This document shows positions 1 through 7,000 of a DNA stretch of 9,236 nt, one piece after another. The notes below the pieces were generated by a model. That model did no database searches. It was not told the DNA's origin and was given only the letters and a program-made list of their open reading frames with translations. Source of the stretch: an uncultured Prevotella sp. (GTDB lineage: Bacteria; Bacteroidota; Bacteroidia; Bacteroidales; Bacteroidaceae); the NCBI GenBank assembly GCA_937916075.1, contig CALGHW010000060.1, forward strand, positions 1 to 9,236, written 5' to 3'. The stretch's first letter is position 1. Each line of letters opens with the position of its first letter. The translations under genes were made by a program, and so were the position numbers.

Positions 1-222
1 GGAAGGGATGTTCCTCTACGCAAAAACTGTGCACTTCTATCTTGAATGTTTACAATGTATTAAAAATAAGGTCCCGCCTATATCTCCTTTCCCTTGTTAG
101 AATAGCGGTTTCTGTAGGCTTGTGTGGCCTCGGCCATCGGGTAAAAGGTCTGTTAGGTGCTAAAAAGATATTAATAAACATTAATTCAAAGCTACTTTCT
201 TCCTTTTTGTCCGTCATATAGA

Positions 223-230
223 TAACTTTG
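223..230 (+). promoter_or_regulatory. Bacteroidetes-type -7 promoter element for the OmpA-like gene
   Basis: TAACTTTG matches the Bacteroidetes primary sigma factor -7 consensus TAnnTTTG. It lies 49 bases before the ATG at 280, which predicts a short AT-rich leader of roughly 40 bases. A T-rich stretch ending in TTTG (206-209) lies upstream, but only 13 bases away rather than the usual 19-21, so I do not call a -33 element. The leader just before the ATG is A-rich (AAAAGAAGAAAT), which is typical of this phylum. Confidence 0.6.
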
Positions 231-279
231 CATTATCAATCGAATATTATCATACAGAAAACTAATAAAAAGAAGAAAT

Positions 280-1137
280 ATGAAGACTATTAATTTCGCT
301 TTCATGGCGCTGATGGCCGGCGGACTGCTGATGAGCAGCTGCGCCAGCAAGAAAGATTTGGAGAACTGTCAGACCGAGAACCGGGAGCTGACCAAGAACT
401 ATCAGGACACCAAGGAGCAGCTGGCCGCCAGCAAGGCCCGCCTGGCCAGTGTGGAAGACCAGTTGGCCGCACAGAAGAAGGCTTATGCCGCCCTGCAGGG
501 ATCGCTCGACAAGAGTCTGAGCAACGCCAGCCAGAACAATGTGAGTATCGAGAAGCTGGTAGACCAGATTAACGAGTCCAACCAGTATATCCGCCACCTG
601 GTGGAGGTGAAGAGCAAGAGCGACTCGCTCAACATGGTGCTGACCAACAACCTGACCCGCTCGCTGAGCAAGGAGGAGAGCAAGGAAGTGGATGTGCAGG
701 TGCTCAAGGGCGTGGTGTACATCTCTCTGGCCGACAACATGCTCTACAAGAGCGGCAGCTATGAAATCAACGACCGCGCCGCCGAGACGCTGAGCAAGAT
801 TGCCAAGATTATCAAGGACTATAAGGACTACGACGTGCTCATCGAGGGTAACACCGACAATGTGCCTGTCAACACTTCGGCCGCCTCAATGAAGAACATC
901 CGCAACAACTGGGACCTCTCTTGTCTGCGCGCCTCCAGTGTGGTGCAGGCCCTGCAGACGCAGTATGGCGTAGACCCGAAGCGCCTCACCGCCGGTGGAC
1001 GTGGCGAGTATAACCCGCTCACATCCAACAATTCTGATGTGGCCAAGCAACGCAACCGCCGCACACAGATTATCATCACGCCGAAGCTCGACCAGTTTAT
1101 GGACCTTATCGACAAGGCTCCTGACAGCGACAAGTAA
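280..1137 (+). CDS. OmpA/MotB-family peptidoglycan-associated lipoprotein
   Basis: This 285-residue protein probably anchors the outer membrane to peptidoglycan. Residues 1-20 form a lipoprotein-type signal peptide ending in LMSSC, so Cys21 is the likely lipidated residue (position -3 is Met rather than the commoner Leu). Residues about 25-130 are rich in Lys, Glu, Gln and Ala with few hydrophobic blocks and look like a long coiled coil. Residues about 140-268 form the OmpA C-terminal domain. Its landmarks are a short beta strand (VVYISL), YKSGSYEIN, the GNTDNVPVN segment (190-198), NWDLSCLRASSVV (210-222) and the closing QRNRRTQIIITPK (257-269). The NTDxxPVN and NWDLSxxRA pattern is closer to MotB-like OmpA domains than to classical OmpA. 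The gene stands alone, with its own promoter at 223 and a terminator at 1166. Family assignment is firm from motifs; the cellular role is inferred from the family. Confidence 0.9.
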   Translation: MKTINFAFMALMAGGLLMSSCASKKDLENCQTENRELTKNYQDTKEQLAASKARLASVEDQLAAQKKAYAALQGSLDKSLSNASQNNVSIEKLVDQINESNQYIRHLVEVKSKSDSLNMVLTNNLTRSLSKEESKEVDVQVLKGVVYISLADNMLYKSGSYEINDRAAETLSKIAKIIKDYKDYDVLIEGNTDNVPVNTSAASMKNIRNNWDLSCLRASSVVQALQTQYGVDPKRLTAGGRGEYNPLTSNNSDVAKQRNRRTQIIITPKLDQFMDLIDKAPDSDK

Positions 1138-1165
1138 GCGACACCAAACGCTGAGAGCGTCATAG

Positions 1166-1210
1166 AAGAGGCTGTGCTATGGATATCATGTCCTGGCGCA
1201 GCCTTTTCTT
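1166..1210 (+). terminator. Rho-independent terminator after the OmpA-like gene
   Basis: GGCTGTGC (1170-1177) pairs with GCGCAGCC (1196-1203) with one G-U wobble. The stem extends outward through A-U/G-U pairs into the T-rich tail TTTTCTT (1204-1210). The loop is about 18 bases and itself contains a GGA/TCC mini-pairing. It begins 28 bases after the TAA of the lipoprotein gene, where a terminator is expected. Confidence 0.75.
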
Positions 1211-1317
1211 GTCTTTTTGACGCGTTTACGGGGCCTTTTTCCGTATTCCTGTCCAGGGCAATCAGGGAAGGCCAGTGCCGAAAGAGGGGAGAGTCAGCGG
1301 AAGAACAAGGCCATTTT

Positions 1318-1411
1318 AGAGCCAGTCACCTTGGTGACTGATACCAGCCACCTTGGTGACTGGTACCAACCACCTTGGTGACTGGCACCAACCACCAAGG
1401 TGACTGGCTCT
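1318..1411. repeat. Four tandem 22-base units with dyad-symmetric cores, together forming one inverted repeat
   Basis: The core CACCTTGGTGACTG starts at 1327, 1349 and 1371; a variant with the central TT changed to AA starts at 1393. The spacing is exactly 22 bases each time. Each core is nearly its own reverse complement: in the first unit CAGTCACC (1323-1330) and GGTGACTG (1333-1340) flank TT, and in the second unit 11-base arms (1342-1352 and 1355-1365) pair with one mismatch. The outer ends also pair: 1318-1336 is the exact reverse complement of 1393-1411. The period is not a multiple of three, so it is not protein coding. It lies between the lipoprotein terminator and the acetyltransferase promoter, ending 52 bases before that promoter's -7 element. 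It could be an operator array, a dispersed intergenic palindrome family, or an RNA hairpin. The sequence alone does not decide. Confidence 0.85.
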
Positions 1412-1462
1412 GAATTTGGCAAATTTCAAGCAAAAGATGACTAAAACCACGTGATAAATCAC

Positions 1463-1470
1463 TACCTTTG
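1463..1470 (+). promoter_or_regulatory. Bacteroidetes-type -7 promoter element for the acetyltransferase gene
   Basis: TACCTTTG matches TAnnTTTG. Transcription would start near 1477 and give a leader of about 27 bases before the ATG at 1504. No convincing TTTG is present 19-21 bases upstream. The element overlaps an in-frame TTG at 1468, which argues against that codon as a translation start. Confidence 0.6.
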
Positions 1471-1503
1471 CACCCAAGATTAGTTTTCAAAATAACACAC
1501 ACA

Positions 1504-2031
1504 ATGATGAAAAAAAATTCCCATATACGTCCTGTGCGTATAGCCGATGCCGCGCGCTTGGCAGAGATTTACAACTATTACATTGTCAACACCACAGTCA
1601 CACTCGAGCTGGAGCCGATAACGGCCGACGAGATGGCCCGCCGAATCAGTGAGATATCCTCTTCCCATCCTTATTTCGTATACGAGGAAGACGGCAAGAT
1701 ACTGGGTTACACCTATGCCCACCCTTGGAAGACGCGGGCCGGATACCAAGGCCATAGTCTTGAGACAACCATCTATCTTGACGTGGAGGCGCGCCACAAG
1801 GGTATCGGACGCTTGCTCGTGCAGCATCTGGAGGAGGAATGTGGCAAGGCGGGCTATCATGTGCTGATTGCCAATGCCACTGACGAAAACAAGGACAGTC
1901 TGGCTATGCACGAGCGACTCGGATTCAAGCAGGTGGCGCATTACGAGGAAGTGGGGCGGAAGTTCGACAGGTGGATCGGCATTAACTCTTTTGAGAAAAA
2001 ACTGGCCCAATCCGACAAGAAAGATTCATAA
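1504..2031 (+). CDS. GNAT-family N-acetyltransferase, phosphinothricin acetyltransferase/MnaT-like
   Basis: This predicted cytoplasmic enzyme of 175 residues transfers an acetyl group from acetyl-CoA to an amine. It opens with IRPVRIADAARLAEIYNYY (8-26), the usual start of the GNAT fold in the phosphinothricin/methionine-sulfone acetyltransferase group. Residues 87-96 (ETTIYLDVEA) form the central strand. R97-H98-K99-G100-I101-G102 is the acetyl-CoA pyrophosphate-binding loop (Q/R-x-x-G-x-G/A). NATDENKDSLAMHERLGF (124-141) and the VGRKFDRW segment (150-157) complete motif B and the family's C-terminal signature. I start at ATG 1504, or the adjacent ATG 1507, because the longer in-frame TTG start at 1468 falls inside the promoter. 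Substrate is unknown: relatives act on phosphinothricin, methionine sulfoximine or other small amines. The gene is monocistronic and convergent with the secreted-protein operon. Confidence 0.88.
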   Translation: MMKKNSHIRPVRIADAARLAEIYNYYIVNTTVTLELEPITADEMARRISEISSSHPYFVYEEDGKILGYTYAHPWKTRAGYQGHSLETTIYLDVEARHKGIGRLLVQHLEEECGKAGYHVLIANATDENKDSLAMHERLGFKQVAHYEEVGRKFDRWIGINSFEKKLAQSDKKDS

Positions 2032-2045
2032 TTGGCACTAAAAAA

Positions 2046-2089
2046 ACGGCAATAGAGCACAAGCCTGAAGGATGATGCTCTATTGCCGT
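2046..2089. terminator. Perfect 14-base-pair hairpin; terminator, best oriented for the minus strand
   Basis: ACGGCAATAGAGCA (2046-2059) is the exact reverse complement of TGCTCTATTGCCGT (2076-2089), with a 16-base loop. On the minus strand the stem runs straight into a T tract, because 2040-2046 is seven A on the plus strand. It is therefore a good rho-independent terminator for transcripts of the minus-strand operon. On the plus strand it is followed by CGGGTTTT, a weaker tail, so it could also stop acetyltransferase transcripts 15 bases after the gene. Confidence 0.8.
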
Positions 2090-2097
2090 CGGGTTTT

Positions 2098-2178
2098 AAG
2101 TAGGTGTTCAAAATTCATTTAAAAGCATGATTACTATTTGATAAAGTCATTGATGCGATTCATTTTGAATACCTACTT
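2098..2178. repeat. 81-base palindromic element with 17-base inverted termini
   Basis: AAGTAGGTGTTCAAAAT (2098-2114) and ATTTTGAATACCTACTT (2162-2178) are inverted repeats matching at 16 of 17 positions, around a 47-base AT-rich centre. The centre has a further weak GCATGA/TGATGC pairing. The layout of matching short termini around a small non-coding centre resembles a MITE-like element or a relic of one, but no clear target-site duplication flanks it. It could also be an extra 3' hairpin. It carries no open reading frame. Confidence 0.6.
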
Positions 2179-2180
2179 AT

Positions 2181-2220
2181 AAAGGCTGCGTCAGGGAATA
2201 GCTCCTGGCGGGCCTTTTTT
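2181..2220. terminator. GC-rich hairpin with T tract; terminator, best oriented for the plus strand
   Basis: AAAGGC (2181-2186) pairs with GCCTTT (2212-2217), and the stem continues through CG and TCAGG (2189-2195) with CCTGG and CG (2204-2210), with one bulged G and some G-U pairs. The loop is eight bases. On the plus strand the stem ends in six T (2215-2220), a standard terminator for the acetyltransferase transcript. On the minus strand the tail after the stem is only CCTTTATAA, a weaker stop for the operon that ends at 2226. Confidence 0.75.
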
Positions 2221-2225
2221 CGTAT

Positions 2226-4025
2226 TTAGTCTTTCACTACCTTCGTCCGTTTGCCATTGCAGACCACGATGTTGACACCCTGTCGTAGACTGGTGAGCTT
2301 GCGGCCGGCCAGGTCGTAGATTTCGGTCTTGGCTTCCGTCGGGGCACACTTGGCGGTGGCGATGCCCGTGGTGATGCCTGTGAACTCCTTGCTGGTGATG
2401 GCGGCCGAGTTGGCCACCTCACACTTGGTCTTGTCGTTCGGGTCATAGTCGTGCACGAAGGCCAAGATGCCGAGGTTGTTCATGTCGTAGTTCTGGGTGT
2501 AGGGGATGTCGCAGGTGTAGGTATAGTCATCACCGTTCCACTCAATCACGTCGCCCCAAGTGCTGTTGATGCGTCGTCCCACGTTGTAGTGGATATACTC
2601 GCCGCTGGCACCGGCCTGGCTGATGGCGGGCAGGTTGGTCTCGGTGAGCACCACCGTGATGCGGGCCGGTTGGAGGGTAAAGTCCTTCTTGGCGCGCTGT
2701 CCGGTCACGGTGACATGAATCAGCTGGTTGCTCTCGTCCACGTTGGCCTTCACCTTCAGGCTCACGAAGGCCGTCTGGCGCATGCGGTAGCGGATGTTCT
2801 CGTAGAGCTCCTGTTTGCTGCCGGGGCCTGATACAGGCGTCTCGTCGCCTTCATAGGCAGCGCGGTCGTACATGGTGGCGGGGGCGTACACATTGTCGTA
2901 GAACCAAATCCAGTCGTTGTGGAAGGAGGCTGTAAACGAGTCTGTGTAGTAACCGGCGTGGTTCTCCATGGTGTTGAGTCGTCCCTGAAACTCCGGCTCG
3001 TTCATGGCAGCATGCACATAGCTGGCCACGCGGGGACAGTTGGTACACTTCTCGGTGGTGAACTCCTCCAGGAGCACGTTGCGCACAAAGCTGTGAAGCG
3101 TCACACCGAATGTGCCCGACAGGGTGTTGTCGGCGGGCACCTCGTCCTCGCCCTCCATGAGGTTGGCCAGCGTCACGGTGACGGTGCGCGTGGCGGGGTC
3201 CATGGTCTGGATGGCCGAGGGATGGATGGTGACGGGAATGGTCTTGGTCTCGCCATAGGCGATGGCCGAGTCACAGTGGGCTGTGTACTTCTCGTCGGTG
3301 CCGTCGATGGCACACACAGCGTCGAAGCCAGTGATGGTGACCGTGGCGTTGTTGCGCACCTTGAGGGTCAGGTTGAGCGAGCCGTCGTCCACGACATAGT
3401 GCTCTTGCACGTCGAGCTGCTCGAGAGCCAGGTCATACTTGGGCAGGTTGTCGCCGTAGACGATGGCTTCCACGCAGGTGGCATACTGGTTGCTGTAGTC
3501 GGCCCAGGCGTCACTGCCTGAGCGTACAAAGCAGGAGTAGCCCGGGGTGGGCGTTTCCAGGAGGCTCAGTGCCTTGGAAGTGCTCTTCTGGTGGTAGGAG
3601 TAGCCAATATAGAGTTTCTTCATGTCGCGGGTCACGCTCACGGGACGTGTCAGTGTGACGGTGTTCCACTCCTTGTTGATGGGCGTGTCCTTGGTGATGG
3701 TGTCGGAAGAGAGCACCGGCCCGTCGAGGCTCTCGCTCACCCATACGGACACCGAGTCTACATTGAGCTTGGAGGTCATGTAGGCGCGAATCTCGCGAAT
3801 CTCATTGCCCGCCAGGCTCTGTATGCGGTCTTCCCTGAGCAGGATGGCGCCGCTGGTCCAGGTCTGCTTCTTGGTGGACATCTTGGAGAAGTAGGCGTCA
3901 GACGTGGAGGGGAAAGTTCCTGCCTCTCCCTGGCAGTAGCCGATGTTCATGCCCGACACCTGTGCATTGCCCGCCTCTGAGAGGGCGAGCAATGCAAAGA
4001 TGGATAGAATGAGTTTTTTCATCAT
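2226..4025 (-). CDS. Omp28-type secreted protein with thioredoxin-like CxxC motif and T9SS sorting tail
   Basis: This exported protein has 599 residues. Residues 1-21 (MMKKLILSIFALLALSEAGNA) are a signal peptide cut near AQ. Residues about 25-192 form a beta-rich region of unknown function, ending in YATCVEAIVYGD. Residues about 195-308 look like an Ig-like/CARDB-type fold (LEQLDVQEHYVVDDGSLNLTLKVRNN). Residues about 315-550 match the Omp28 outer-membrane family: VLLEEFTTEKCTNCP (317-331) puts a C327-x-x-C330 motif at the start of a thioredoxin-like fold, and APATMYDR (381-388) is a plausible cis-proline loop. The last 35 residues (EIYDLAGRKL, GVNIVV, KVVKD) look like a type A T9SS C-terminal domain. 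It is the second gene of a minus-strand operon, 18 bases after its partner. Redox activity is possible but unproven; many Omp28 proteins have no assigned role. Confidence 0.85.
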   Translation of the reverse strand: MMKKLILSIFALLALSEAGNAQVSGMNIGYCQGEAGTFPSTSDAYFSKMSTKKQTWTSGAILLREDRIQSLAGNEIREIRAYMTSKLNVDSVSVWVSESLDGPVLSSDTITKDTPINKEWNTVTLTRPVSVTRDMKKLYIGYSYHQKSTSKALSLLETPTPGYSCFVRSGSDAWADYSNQYATCVEAIVYGDNLPKYDLALEQLDVQEHYVVDDGSLNLTLKVRNNATVTITGFDAVCAIDGTDEKYTAHCDSAIAYGETKTIPVTIHPSAIQTMDPATRTVTVTLANLMEGEDEVPADNTLSGTFGVTLHSFVRNVLLEEFTTEKCTNCPRVASYVHAAMNEPEFQGRLNTMENHAGYYTDSFTASFHNDWIWFYDNVYAPATMYDRAAYEGDETPVSGPGSKQELYENIRYRMRQTAFVSLKVKANVDESNQLIHVTVTGQRAKKDFTLQPARITVVLTETNLPAISQAGASGEYIHYNVGRRINSTWGDVIEWNGDDYTYTCDIPYTQNYDMNNLGILAFVHDYDPNDKTKCEVANSAAITSKEFTGITTGIATAKCAPTEAKTEIYDLAGRKLTSLRQGVNIVVCNGKRTKVVKD

Positions 4026-4043
4026 GTGTTTGTCGTTTTGTCT

Positions 4044-7000
4044 TTATCGGATAACCTTGCGCACCACCACAGTGCCGTCTTCCCGCTGTGTGCGGATGAT
4101 GTTGAGTCCGCGGGAGAGGGCGTTGGTCTTGCGGCCGTCGAGCGTGTAGTATTCGGCGGTGTTGCCCGGCACATTCTTGGTGAGGTTGCGGATGGCGGCC
4201 GCACCGCTGTAGGTCATCACGTTCACGTCGTCCAGACGGAGGATATACTGTCCGTTGCAGTCGTGGTGGCGGAAGCAGATGACCACCTGCTTGCCGGCAT
4301 AGTCCTTGAGGTCAAACTGGCGGAGGCTCCATCCGTCCATGGCTCCGTTCTCCTCCTTGAGGGTCTCTGAGATGAGCGGTGTGCCTAACTTCACCTGGTC
4401 TACAGAGAAGGTGGTGGAGTCGTAGGGCTGCACATACATGCTGTAGTGCTCCTCAAAACGCTTGGGGCTGAAGGCTGCTACATAGTAAGAGAGCTGTGCA
4501 CCCTCGGCCGGGATGGTGATGACGGGCGACAGGGTCCAGTTGTCGGGTGTGATGGCGCCGAGGTAGTTGCTGTAAGACACGGAGGCCAGACATTGCTTGC
4601 CGCTGTGGCAATATTCAGCGTATTCGCCCCAGAGGTTGGAACCGAGGTTCCAGGTCTCACCGTCCTTGTCGGCGTCATAGGTAGACCATCCGTAGGCGTC
4701 GTCCTCGAAGTCGCCCAGGTAGATAAAGCCCTTCTCGGTGGCACTCTCGGCCACACCGTGACACTTCACGGTCACGTCGCCGGCGCTGGTCTTGAGAGTC
4801 ACGTTGCCGTCAAACGAGCCAGGCTCAGTGGGGAAGAACCAGAGGGTCACGTCCATGGTGTTGTTGAACTGGGCTACATCTGTGGTTTCCACGCCGTAGA
4901 AAGGTGCGTCGCCTGTGATGGTGCTGACGCTGAGCGGGGCGGAACCTGTGTTGCGGAGCGTCACCTTGGCTGTGGTGTAGCGGTTGTAGCCCACATAGGT
5001 GGAGTCGAATGTGATTTCGGGGTTCACCACCTCCACATTGTTCTCCTTGAAGTCCTCCACGCGAATCTTGATGTTGGAGATTTCCAAATAATCGCCTTCG
5101 GGCACTGTGCCGTCGCCATTGTGTACCCATCGCCACTCATAGTGGTGGTTGCCGGGCACACAGGCCAGCATATAGGTCCAAGAGTCTTCGAGCGCTGTCG
5201 AGCTGGCATCTACATCATGTCCGTAGAAGGCGGGGGTGCCGCCACTCATCGGGTGCTGGATATCGATGGCGGCATAGCTGCTGTAATAGTGGGTATAGCC
5301 GATGCTGTCAACGGGGCGTCCGTAGCTGCGGCCCTCCCATGACACGTAGGCAATCTTGTTTTCCGGTATGTTGAGGTTCATCTTAAACGAGGCGTTGATG
5401 GCCACGCTGTTGTCGCCGGCGTTCTTGTTGACGGCTTTGCCGTCCTTGATGATAAAGGGGGCGTCGGGGTTCACTTCCCAGCTGGTGATGTATTCGGCAC
5501 CCTCGGTAACCAGGCTGCCGAAGTCGGGCATATCCATGACAGAGGCTTTCACGACGGCCTTGAATGTGCCGGCCGAAGTCTCGATGGTGAAGTTGGCTTC
5601 CTTGTCGCCGGAAGTCTTGGTCTCCATCTTCACGGGGATGGACAGTTCGTTCATGGTGGCGGTGGCGGCGAGCCCGCTGATGTCGGCGGAGAACTCCTTG
5701 TTGTCGCTGCTCACCTTTGTGACGGTGAGGTCGTTGGCACCCGTGTTCTTCAGGGTGATGACACCCGTCTTCAGACTGTAGCCGCCGGCTGCGAGCACAT
5801 CGTTGCCTAATGACACCTCAGGTGTGAGCAGAGTGGCCGAGTCGGCTTTGAGGGCTGTCTCGCTGTATGCGATGTCATGTACATAGAGGTGGTTGTCCTC
5901 CAGTCCGGTGTAGGACTCGCCGTCATATTGGTAGCGGATGAAGTGCTTGCCGGGTGCGAACTCCCAGCTGCCCGACATATCCTGTGCGGCGCCGGTGAAT
6001 GAGGCCTTGGCACCGTCGAGCGTGTCGATGAAGTAGCCGCCGGCATTCTGATACCAGTAGCTTACGTTGTTGCTCACGCCCTTCCAGCTCACCGTGGCGA
6101 GCTTGCCCTCGGGCACGGTGAAGTCGAGCTGCAGCCAGGAGCTGCCATACTTGCCGTGGGTGCCCGACTGGGCCACCTGGGTGCCGTCGGCAAGGGTGGC
6201 CATCTCGAAGGGGAAGTCGATGCCGGTGGTCACCTTGAAGTCACCGTTCTTGATGGCGGCCGAGTAGTCGGGATAGTCCTTGGATTTGGCGGCCAGGTCG
6301 ATGACGAGGGTCTTGTCGCCGTCGCCGGAGTCGTAGGTCAGTGTGGCGATGCCCTCATACTCGCCGGCCTTGGAAGTCAGGAAGGTGAAGGGCAGCTCGA
6401 ATGCGCTGTGGGCGGGGATGGTGCCGGTCATCACGTCGGAGGTGAACACGTCGTCGTCCGACTCTAATTCCATGGCAAACTCGGCATCCATGCCTCCCGT
6501 ATTATATAAGGTGACAGACTTTTCTGTCTTGGTGTCCACAAAGGTCTCGCCGAAGTCTTCCGACTCGGTAAACGTCTTGAGGTTGGCTTCGCCAGCCTTG
6601 GGCAGGTTGGCCGAGAACGACTTGATGACACGGATGGTGCCATAGGTGTATCGGGCCAGGAAGTTGTTGCGGGCGGTCAGCGTGGCGATGCTTCCGTCGT
6701 CGTTGGTGGTGACATCAAAGATGAGGTTGTCAGAGGGGTTGATGCTACCTCCCTCGGTAACCTCGCCGGCCACGAGGATGGCATCGTAAGAGCCACCGTA
6801 GTTGCCGCAGACGATACCGTTGGTCGTGGTGGGTATCGTGATGGTCTTGGCATCGGCGTCATACACACCGTCCACGGGATAGTCCCAGCTTCGGGCCCAT
6901 GCTGTGGCCGACTGGTTGTACATGTCGAAGAGATTGGTGATGGTGGCCTTGGTGCCGTTCAGGGCCAGTCCTATATTATAACTGTAGATGTCTCCTCCGT

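Noticed and set aside
170..185. ATTAAT-aaac-ATTAAT dyad upstream of the OmpA-like gene
   Set aside because: ATTAAT is self-complementary and common in AT-rich DNA, and the site lies about 40 bases upstream of the -7 element without other support.
187..194. CAAAGCTA, a possible minus-strand TAnnTTTG promoter facing left
   Set aside because: No -33 partner and no plausible gene start follow on the minus strand; the only nearby ATG (at 137) gives a 19-residue frame. A chance match is likely in AT-rich DNA.
3..224. A reading frame open for over 70 codons on the plus strand before the OmpA-like gene
   Set aside because: It has no ATG start, its base composition is AT-rich unlike the neighbouring genes, it runs into the lipoprotein promoter, and the translation shows no recognisable motif.
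1327..1414. The 22-base repeats considered as a CRISPR array
   Set aside because: Units abut with only 8-base variable linkers and there are no spacer-length unique segments or cas genes.
2919..3521. Long plus-strand open frames opposite the secreted-protein genes (for example 2919-3521 and 4446-5342)
   Set aside because: They are antisense to well-supported domain-bearing genes, are rich in Val, Gly and His as expected from GC-skewed antisense frames, and match no family.
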